DNA of 64,000 nucleotides from contig NZ_JASDDG010000021.1 in NCBI RefSeq assembly GCF_030407495.1, forward strand, positions 1 to 64,000. Direction: 5' to 3'. Positions 57,993 to 64,000 of this stretch are shown piece after piece. Each line of letters starts with the position of its first letter. Position 1 is the stretch's first letter. The notes beneath the pieces were generated by a model. It saw nothing but the letters and a program-made list of their open reading frames with translations, was not told the DNA's origin and searched no databases. Origin of the DNA: Arthrobacter sp. APC 3897. GTDB taxonomy: Bacteria; Actinomycetota; Actinomycetes; Actinomycetales; Micrococcaceae. Position numbers and translations under genes: made by a program.

Positions 57993-59102
57993 ATGGGCGC
58001 GTGGGACAGCCTCGATGACCGGCTGCGTCCGGTGGTCCAGGCGAGCACCGATGAATACGCACGGGTCCGGCCGGCTCTGGAGAAACTTACCCGCGAAATG
58101 GAGGAGAGCCTCCGGGCCACCTTCACGGACAGCCCCGTCCGCCCGCTGTTCGTGGCTTCACGGACCAAAACGGTGGAATCTTTCCGGGATAAGGCGTCCC
58201 GGACCCTGCCGTCCGAGGATCCTGCGGAGCTGCCGACCCTGCTCTTTCCGGATCCGCTGCGGAACCTGATCGATCTCGTGGGCCTGCGGGTCATTGTGAC
58301 CCTGCCGCACGAGGTGGATGAAGCCGCCAACCTGATCAAGCGCCAGCGTTCCGAGTTTGACTGCCGCGGGGACCGGGAAAAGGACATCGGATCCATCGAA
58401 TCCGGAACCTACGGCTATTCCAGCCGGCACCTGGTCCTGCGGACCATTCAGAATGACACCGTTAGGGAATTCCACAAGCTCCTGGACCCGGACCAGCGGC
58501 CCAACGGCAGCTACCAGTTTGAAGTGCAGATCCGCACCGTGCTGGCTCACGCCTGGTCCGAAATCGAGCATGACATCCGGTTCAAGGCCGGTGACCCGCG
58601 GGCCTGGAGCCCGTACTTCGACCGCCAGTTCACCGCAACGGCGGCCATGCTGGAGACTGTGGAAACAGCGTTTGCCGAACTGCACGAGCGCTATGAGACC
58701 GTCACCGGTTTCTGGGACGAGGATGGACAGGGAAGCGCGCCGCTGACCCCCAACCGGATCCGCGACGTCTGGATGACCCTGCTGCCGCACGTCAACCGCA
58801 AGGCCGGCGATGACTGGGGGTGGGCCGCCGAACTGCTGGCCGCCCACGGCATGAAGACCACCATGGACCTGGCCGGACTGCTGCAGGCGGACATCATCAC
58901 CAAGGTCCGCAGGGCCCTGGACCACCGCTACTCCCCCGGACCGGACCGGCTGCTCGATGACCTGCTGCTGTGGCGCTTCGGCAAGGAACACATTGACCTC
59001 ACCGCAGAGCCGGAGGACGCCCCGGTCAAGCCCCGGCGGGAGTCCCTGGGCCGCCGCTACCGGCAGATGCAGCTGTTCCGGGCCCGGGAAGAGAACGCCT
59101 AG
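57993..59102 (+). CDS. Stand-alone (p)ppGpp synthetase (small alarmone synthetase)
   Basis: 369 residues with a RelA/SpoT synthetase domain but no hydrolase, TGS or ACT domain. Key residues: D94 in DLVGLRV, GYSSRH (141-146), and E177, Q179, R181 in FEVQIRT, followed by HAWSEIEHD. The synthetase part spans about 50-230. About 140 residues follow with no recognisable domain. It should transfer pyrophosphate from ATP to GTP or GDP. No antitoxin-like gene is adjacent. GGAACGGGG precedes the ATG. Confidence 0.88.
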   Translation: MGAWDSLDDRLRPVVQASTDEYARVRPALEKLTREMEESLRATFTDSPVRPLFVASRTKTVESFRDKASRTLPSEDPAELPTLLFPDPLRNLIDLVGLRVIVTLPHEVDEAANLIKRQRSEFDCRGDREKDIGSIESGTYGYSSRHLVLRTIQNDTVREFHKLLDPDQRPNGSYQFEVQIRTVLAHAWSEIEHDIRFKAGDPRAWSPYFDRQFTATAAMLETVETAFAELHERYETVTGFWDEDGQGSAPLTPNRIRDVWMTLLPHVNRKAGDDWGWAAELLAAHGMKTTMDLAGLLQADIITKVRRALDHRYSPGPDRLLDDLLLWRFGKEHIDLTAEPEDAPVKPRRESLGRRYRQMQLFRAREENA

Positions 59103-59237
59103 GATTCTGCGGCCGCTTTGAGGTTTCGCGCACGGGTTGGGAAATCGCTGCCAAGGCGGACCGGCCGCACTTTCCCAAAGTTGCAGGGAAATCCCAAAAC
59201 AGAGGTTTTCTGACCTGTCCGTCGCCGGCGCTGATCC

Positions 59238-59266
59238 TTGCAGCACGTCCCTTCGCCGCCTACGGT
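59238..59266 (+). promoter_or_regulatory. Promoter of the AlkZ-like gene, probably leaderless
   Basis: TTGCAG (59238-59243), a 17-base spacer and TACGGT (59261-59266) make a good sigma-A-type promoter. The ATG at 59273 lies six bases after the -10, so the mRNA should start at or next to the ATG. Confidence 0.65.
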
Positions 59267-59272
59267 GAGCGG

Positions 59273-60325
59273 ATGACGATCCAGCTCAGTGTCCGGGACG
59301 CACGGCGGATGCGGTGGCAGTCCCAGCTGTTGGGCGGCTCGGATCTGGGGCCGGCCGACGTCGTGAACCGCGCCGTCGCACTGCAGGGACAGAATCTGCC
59401 CGCTGTGCTGCGCGCCCTCGCCCTGCGCTCCCGCCCGGGAACATCCGCGGCTGATGTCCGTGCCGCCTTTAACAGCGGCGCACTGGTCCGCAGCTGGCCC
59501 ATGCGGGGCACCCTGTTCGCTACGACCCCGGAACACCTGGGGACGCTGCTGTGGTTCACGGCGGAACGCATTCACCGGGCAACAATGAGACGCAGGGAGG
59601 AGCTCGGGCTGGATGACCATACGGTTGGCCGCGCCCGGGACCTGCTGCTGGAAGCTCTCGGGACGCGCCCGCTGCGCCGGGCGGAAGTGCTTGCCCTATG
59701 GGACGCTGCGGGCATCCCCACGGCGGGCGGCCCCGGGTATCACCTGCTTCTGCATCTGGCGGTCGGCGGCCATGTGCACTGGGGCGCCTTCGATCCGGAC
59801 CGCCCGGAACAACTCCTCACTTTCTCTCCCGTCTATGCGCCCGCCGATCCGGAGGCAGCACTGGCGGAGACAGTGCGCGGATTTGTCCTCGCCCGGGGCC
59901 CGGTAACCGAAGGGGACCTCGCGTGGTGGACCAAGCTGCCCCGGACGGTCCTGCGGCGGGCGGCTGCCGCGGTGGAGGACCTCACCACGGTGGAGGTGGG
60001 CGGCGCCGCCTACTGGATGATCGGTGAGCCGGGCCCGGCGAGGACCAGGGGAGCGGTGCTGCTGCCCGGGTTTGACGAGTGGATCCTCGGCTACGGGGAC
60101 CGCTCGCTGACCACCAGTCCTGCCATGTTCCAGGCCGTGGTGCCGGGCCGCAACGGGATTTTCCGTCCCACAGTGGTGGTGGACGGAATCACCGTGGGCA
60201 CGTGGAGGCTGCCGCGCACCTCTTCCCGTGCCGCAGTGGAACCGGTGGTGGAACTGGTGGAACAGGTTCCGGCGGCGGCGCGGCGGGCGATTGCTCAGGC
60301 GGCCGCCGCCTGGCCGCACGGTTAG
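59273..60325 (+). CDS. AlkZ-like winged-helix protein (HTH_42 family)
   Basis: 350 residues. The HTH_42 family contains DNA glycosylases such as AlkZ, which unhooks bulky N-alkylated bases and crosslinks. The catalytic QxQ of AlkZ (Gln37 and Gln39 in the Streptomyces enzyme) is matched by Q38 and Q40 here (ALQGQN). Other family features are SWPMRGTLF and LLPGFDEWILGYGDR. Glycosylase activity is an inference from this motif. Not near a biosynthetic cluster, so it may be a general repair enzyme. Its stop shares TTAG with the LacI gene. Confidence 0.82.
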   Translation: MTIQLSVRDARRMRWQSQLLGGSDLGPADVVNRAVALQGQNLPAVLRALALRSRPGTSAADVRAAFNSGALVRSWPMRGTLFATTPEHLGTLLWFTAERIHRATMRRREELGLDDHTVGRARDLLLEALGTRPLRRAEVLALWDAAGIPTAGGPGYHLLLHLAVGGHVHWGAFDPDRPEQLLTFSPVYAPADPEAALAETVRGFVLARGPVTEGDLAWWTKLPRTVLRRAAAAVEDLTTVEVGGAAYWMIGEPGPARTRGAVLLPGFDEWILGYGDRSLTTSPAMFQAVVPGRNGIFRPTVVVDGITVGTWRLPRTSSRAAVEPVVELVEQVPAAARRAIAQAAAAWPHG

Positions 60326-61284
60326 GCTGAAGCCCGCTGCACCAGGCTGATGTGCGGCAGCCCGTTGCCCGCGTGGGCTTCCCCCAGCGCCATTTGCGCA
60401 AACCGCTTCCCCAGCTGTTCAGCATCAAGGCGGACGCTCGTCAGCGGAGGCACGGCAAGGGACGCCAGCGGGATGTCTTCGGCTCCGATCACCGCCAGGT
60501 CCTGAGGTGCCGACAGGCCGGCAGCGGCGAGGCCTGCCAAAAGGGCGAAGGCATGGTCGTCGTCGAATGCGCACACCGCACTCACCGGCTCCGGGCCCTC
60601 CAACAAGCGCGCGACGGCGGCCGCTGCGTCAGCGGCGTCCAGGCGCAGATGCGCGACGGCGGGACGCGGCAGTCCGCGGACGGCACACTCCTGTTCAATG
60701 GCAGCCAGCCGCATCCGCACCCGCCAGCCGTAGCCGGAACCCACCGGCACCGCCACGCCGATCCGCCGGTGCCCGGCCTCGGCCAGGTATTGGACCTGCA
60801 ATTCGCCGATGCCCAGGTCCGGACCAAGGGGATCATTCAGGGTCAGCTGCAGCGAGGCCACCCGAATCCCGGTCGCCTGCAGGGCAGCCAGCTCCGCGTT
60901 GTCCAGCGGAGTAATGAGGATCAGCGCCGCAGGAACCAGGGAATGCACCAGGGACACCGCACCGCCGCTCCGGGGCAGCCGGTGGGCCACCAGGCGCAGG
61001 CCATTCTGCTCCAGATATTCCGAGGCGGCATCAATCACCATGGCCTGGGCGCGGCCCAGAGGTTCGGGCGGCAGCAGCATCAGCACCAGTTTGCTGCGGC
61101 CGCTGCGCAGCGTGCGGGCCGCAGCGGACGGGATGTAGCCAAGATCGCGGGCAGCGGCCAGCACCCTGTCCCGGGTGGCGCCGGAGATGCTTTGCCCGCT
61201 GCGGCCGTTGAGGACATAGCTCACTGTTGCCCGGGAAACGCCCGCCTCCCGGGCCACGTCACTGGAGGTGGTCCTGCGTTCCAC
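60322..61284 (-). CDS. LacI-family transcriptional regulator
   Basis: 320 residues. An N-terminal LacI helix-turn-helix (SDVAREAGVSRATVSYVLNG, 8-27) is followed by a periplasmic-binding-protein-like effector domain. It is divergent from the SDR-dehydrogenase pair, which it should repress; the effector is probably a sugar acid or polyol. Palindromic sites lie between the two. Confidence 0.95.
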   Translation of the reverse strand: MERRTTSSDVAREAGVSRATVSYVLNGRSGQSISGATRDRVLAAARDLGYIPSAAARTLRSGRSKLVLMLLPPEPLGRAQAMVIDAASEYLEQNGLRLVAHRLPRSGGAVSLVHSLVPAALILITPLDNAELAALQATGIRVASLQLTLNDPLGPDLGIGELQVQYLAEAGHRRIGVAVPVGSGYGWRVRMRLAAIEQECAVRGLPRPAVAHLRLDAADAAAAVARLLEGPEPVSAVCAFDDDHAFALLAGLAAAGLSAPQDLAVIGAEDIPLASLAVPPLTSVRLDAEQLGKRFAQMALGEAHAGNGLPHISLVQRASA

Positions 61285-61300
61285 GGGCCGTCCTTTCCTC

Positions 61301-61311
61301 CGAGAATCTCG
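61301..61311. promoter_or_regulatory. Short inverted repeat near the LacI start
   Basis: CGAGAATCTCG, two five-base arms around one base, 17 bases upstream of the LacI ATG. It could be an autoregulatory half-site but differs from the perfect palindrome further on. Confidence 0.3.
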
Positions 61312-61357
61312 ACCTTATGCCTGCCGGTTTTCTCCGGTACTCTGACATTACAGGCAA

Positions 61358-61371
61358 CTTACACGTGTAAG
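61358..61371. promoter_or_regulatory. Perfect 14-base palindrome, likely LacI operator
   Basis: CTTACACGTGTAAG is a perfect palindrome with a central CG, as in LacI-family operators. It lies 74 bases upstream of the LacI start and 77 bases before the SDR start, overlapping a possible promoter (CTGACA, 18 bases, TGTAAG). Binding would block both divergent genes. Confidence 0.7.
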
Positions 61372-61447
61372 CAGTCTTCCCGCATGGAACGCCTGGCAAA
61401 CCGCGGCCGCCACAACCCGGCCGCCTCCGCAACGAAAGGATCGGTTC

Positions 61448-62446
61448 ATGGCCAACTCGCCCATCACCGCCCAGAACACCGTCCAGCAGTGGCTCGACCA
61501 CCCGGCGGGCGGGCCCGCCATCCGGGGCATGCTCGCGCAGGCCGGGAGCGATGAGTCCACCCTGGGCCCGGCACTGACCCTGAAGCTGCAGCAGCTGGTG
61601 GATCTGAGCCAGGGCAAGTTCCCGCAGGCAGCCGTGGATGAACTCGTCAAGGCTGCGAACGGGGGCGTCATGCCCGAAACCGAAGCCGCCGCGCTGCCCA
61701 CGGTTGCCGGCCGCTTTGAAGGCCGCACCGTCATTGTCACCGGCGCCGGTTCCGGCATCGGCCGTGCCACGGCCGGACGGATCGCCCGCGAAGGCGGCCG
61801 CGTCATCGCCGTGGACATGGCTGAAACGAAGATCAAGGAGCTCGCCGAAGAGCTGGGGGATGCCATTGTTCCGGTCGCCGCAGATCTGACGGACGCCGAC
61901 GCCGTCGAGCGGATCATTACCGCCGCCGGCGGACGGATTGACGGCCTGGCCAATGTGGCCGGCATCAATGATGACTTCTCTCCCCTGCATGAAGTCACTG
62001 ACGCCATGTGGCAGAAGATCTTCGCCGTGAACGTGGAGGGCCTGATGCGCCTGACCCGCGCCGTGCTGCCAACCATGCTCGAGGCCGGCAAGGGATCCAT
62101 CGTCAACATCACCTCCGAAGCAGGCCTGCGCGGCTCCGCGTCCGGCGTGGCATACACCGCTTCCAAGCACGCCGTCGTGGGCATCACCCGCAGCACCGCC
62201 TTCATGTATGCCCGTGAAGGAATACGTGTTAATGCCGTGGCTCCGGGAGGCGTGGCCACCGGCATCCCGATGGGGGGCAAGGTCAGCGAGTACGGCGAGG
62301 CACGCCTTTCCCCGGCCCGCGGCAACATCCCCGGCCTGGCCTCCGCCGAGGACCTGGCGGCGTCCATCACCTTCCTGCTGAGCGACGACGGCGTGAACAT
62401 CAACGGCGCCATCCTGCCCTCAGACGGCGGCTGGTCCGCGGTCTAA
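61448..62446 (+). CDS. SDR oxidoreductase with an extra N-terminal domain
   Basis: 332 residues, about 80 more than a typical SDR. Residues 10-70 form a separate unit (NTVQQWLDHPAGGPAIRGML, then LQQLVDLSQGKFPQAAVDEL). The SDR core starts at about 90, with VTGAGSGIGRATA (97-109), the Ser in ITSEAG and YTASK (about 236). GAAAGGA precedes the ATG by about 10 bases. Divergent from LacI and 47 bases before a zinc dehydrogenase. It likely oxidises a sugar acid or polyol, as gluconate 5-dehydrogenases do. Confidence 0.88.
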   Translation: MANSPITAQNTVQQWLDHPAGGPAIRGMLAQAGSDESTLGPALTLKLQQLVDLSQGKFPQAAVDELVKAANGGVMPETEAAALPTVAGRFEGRTVIVTGAGSGIGRATAGRIAREGGRVIAVDMAETKIKELAEELGDAIVPVAADLTDADAVERIITAAGGRIDGLANVAGINDDFSPLHEVTDAMWQKIFAVNVEGLMRLTRAVLPTMLEAGKGSIVNITSEAGLRGSASGVAYTASKHAVVGITRSTAFMYAREGIRVNAVAPGGVATGIPMGGKVSEYGEARLSPARGNIPGLASAEDLAASITFLLSDDGVNINGAILPSDGGWSAV

Positions 62447-62493
62447 CGGCTGCGGGAAAACACGGAAACAGTCACCGAGAACCGAGGAGAAAC

Positions 62494-63510
62494 ATGAAGT
62501 CTGTCCACGTCACCGGCCCGGACACCAACGAGTGGGTGGAGGTTGAGCAGCCTGTCACCGGAGCCCGCGATGTCCTGCTGAAGATAAAGGCCTGCGGCAT
62601 CTGCGGCTCCGACGCGATGTACACCCATGTGGGCGGCATTCCGCCCCGTCAGGGAGCCACCCCGCTGGGCCATGAACCGGCCGCCGAGGTCGCCGAAGTC
62701 GGCGCCGAAGTTGAGGGCTTCGCCGTCGGTGACCACGTGGTCATCGACACCATGGCGTTTACCGACGGGCTGCTGGGCAGCGGCGGCGCCCAGGGCGGAC
62801 TCTCGGAGTATGTCCTGGTGAAGGACGCCGAGCCGGGACGCCAGCTCCGGGTTATCCCCCGGGAGATCCCCTGGGAGGTGGCCGCGCTCAACGAGCCGAT
62901 GGCCGTGGCCTACCACGCGGTGAACCGCACCGGTCCGAAGCCCGGCGACAAGGTTGTGGTCTTCGGCGCCGGCCCCATCGGCCTCGGCGCGGTGCTCGGC
63001 TACCGCCGCCGCGGCGTCTCGCACATCGTGGTGGTGGACATCATTCCTTCCCGGCTCCAGAAGGCACTGGAGATCGGCGCTGATGCCGTCATCAACTCCG
63101 CAGAAGAAGATGTGGCAGCCCGTCTGGTCGAACTGCACGGGGACGGGGCCACCATGATGGTGCGCGGAACCCGTTCCGGGACCGATATCTTCCTCGATGC
63201 CGCCGGAGCTCCCGTAATTCCCCAGACGGTCGGCGCCGTGGCGAAAGCCGGGGCGGTGCTGGGCGTCGTGGCGGTACACAAGAAGCCGGTTGAGCTGGAC
63301 TTCGGTTCCATCCTCACCACGGAACTCACCATCGTGTTCGCGATGGGCTACCCCACGGAGATCTTCGAGGTCACCGATGACATCATCGAGAACTGGCAGA
63401 AGTATCAGCTGATCATCAGCGATGTGCTGCCCTTCGAGAAGTCCCTCGAGGCCCTGGAACTGGCAAAGACCCCGGGTGCCGCGGACAAAGTGGTGGTCCG
63501 GTTCGACTGA
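62494..63510 (+). CDS. Zinc-dependent medium-chain dehydrogenase lacking the structural zinc
   Basis: 338 residues. Catalytic zinc ligands C37 (CGICGSD), H60-E61 (GHE) and E134 (NEPMAV). The Cys4 structural zinc loop expected at about 90-115 is absent, which fits sorbitol, idonate or threonine-type dehydrogenases. NAD-binding motif GAGPIGLGAV at about 158-167. Its 3' end overlaps the antisense SRPBCC gene by 106 bases. Confidence 0.92.
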   Translation: MKSVHVTGPDTNEWVEVEQPVTGARDVLLKIKACGICGSDAMYTHVGGIPPRQGATPLGHEPAAEVAEVGAEVEGFAVGDHVVIDTMAFTDGLLGSGGAQGGLSEYVLVKDAEPGRQLRVIPREIPWEVAALNEPMAVAYHAVNRTGPKPGDKVVVFGAGPIGLGAVLGYRRRGVSHIVVVDIIPSRLQKALEIGADAVINSAEEDVAARLVELHGDGATMMVRGTRSGTDIFLDAAGAPVIPQTVGAVAKAGAVLGVVAVHKKPVELDFGSILTTELTIVFAMGYPTEIFEVTDDIIENWQKYQLIISDVLPFEKSLEALELAKTPGAADKVVVRFD

Positions 63511-63995
63511 CGTCGGCTGACTGGGTTTAACGCGGATTTAACGACGGCGGCCAGCATGTTCAGGGACTGCTCCAGCTCGTCCTTGGACACCATTGGGAAG
63601 GACACCTGCTTCAGCGTGTCCTTGTCGGTGACGTGGGACCAGTCGTAGGTCAGCGTGACCTCGGTGGAGTCCGCACCCTGGGGCTCAAGCTCCCAAACCC
63701 ACTGCCAGCCCTTGGGCTCGGTGCCGGCCGGAGCCGTCTGCCAGGCCAGGAGCTTGTTGTGGTCATACCCTGTGACGTGGTTTTCCGTCTGGTAGTCGCC
63801 CATTTTTTCGTTGTTCATGTTCATGGTGAAAACCTGGCCGGATGCGGTGATGCGGTCGGTCTTCTCATCGGAAACAACCATGCCGGAACCGTCCAGCTCA
63901 TGGTGGCGCTCCGGATTGGACAGCAGGTTGAAGATGTCTGCGGCGGAAGCGTCAATGATTCGCGAGACAACAATGCTCGTCTGATCAGTGGTCAA
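63405..63995 (-). CDS. SRPBCC-domain protein, C-terminus running antisense into its neighbour
   Basis: 196 residues from a TTG at 63995; ATG alternatives may lie beyond the window edge. Residues 1-150 are an SRPBCC (polyketide cyclase-like) domain (ASAADIFNLLSNPERHHELD, WQWVWELEP). The domain ends at about LNMLAAVVKSALN; the last ~36 residues read through the end of the dehydrogenase gene in antisense. A lost stop by indel is possible. Ligand unknown. Confidence 0.78.
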   Translation of the reverse strand: MTTDQTSIVVSRIIDASAADIFNLLSNPERHHELDGSGMVVSDEKTDRITASGQVFTMNMNNEKMGDYQTENHVTGYDHNKLLAWQTAPAGTEPKGWQWVWELEPQGADSTEVTLTYDWSHVTDKDTLKQVSFPMVSKDELEQSLNMLAAVVKSALNPVSRRQSNRTTTLSAAPGVFASSRASRDFSKGSTSLMIS

Positions 63996-64000
63996 TGAAC

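Overview
The window is a gene-dense, high-GC stretch of a bacterial chromosome. The gene content points to an actinobacterium of the family Micrococcaceae, most likely Arthrobacter in the broad sense: Lsr2, ClpC next to LysS, a single fused fol operon, a DhaKLM set with a DhaM-HPr fusion, a mycobacterial-type ArgA, many GTG starts and several probable leaderless starts. The genus is an inference from gene content and protein style, not from a marker such as 16S rRNA, which is absent. I see no tRNA, rRNA, CRISPR array, insertion sequence, phage gene or integrase. No gap between genes exceeds 300 bases; the longest is about 265 bases, upstream of pstS.

Layout. 1-3.4 kb (minus): the phosphate uptake genes pstS-pstC-pstA, with a PHO box before pstS and pstA cut by the window edge. 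3.6-9.2 kb (mostly plus): a FUSC-type membrane protein, then the DNA-integrity genes radA, disA and mutY, with a membrane-anchored secreted protein on the other strand. 9.2-11.6 kb (minus): dihydroxyacetone kinase dhaK-dhaL-dhaM. 11.8-17.6 kb (minus): a CsbD stress protein, ArgA-type acetyltransferase, clpC, lsr2, a tiny membrane protein and lysS. 17.6-26.8 kb (minus): a tightly overlapping chain ftsH | folE-folP-folB-folK-DUF3180-PH-PH-DUF2520-panC that links folate and pantothenate synthesis. 27-31.3 kb (minus): hpt, tilS, a zinc protease-like protein and dacB, divergent from ppa. 32-39 kb: SatD-like regulator, HAD phosphatase, serS, a diacylglycerol-kinase-like protein, an acidic small protein, a frameshifted type IB topoisomerase, pheA and a rhodanese. 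39-49.9 kb: amidase, POT peptide transporter, phosphoglucomutase, ALDH/SDR pair, uracil-xanthine permease, glycerate kinase and GDPD.

50-54.7 kb (plus) is the most unusual region. Three genes each overlap the next by 4 bases: a large membrane protein that joins a rhomboid-like module without the catalytic residues to an MprF/DUF2156 aminoacyl-lipid synthase domain, a membrane-anchored extracytoplasmic esterase, and a PAP2 lipid phosphatase. Together they look like a lipid-modification system. 54.7-57.9 kb (minus): HAD phosphatase, PEBP protein, PfkB sugar kinase and an HGGYW-type hydrolase. 58-60.3 kb (plus): a stand-alone (p)ppGpp synthetase and an AlkZ-like winged-helix protein with the QxQ motif. 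60.3-64 kb: a LacI regulator divergent from an SDR (with an unexplained N-terminal domain) and a zinc dehydrogenase, sharing a perfect 14-base palindrome, then an SRPBCC protein at the right edge.
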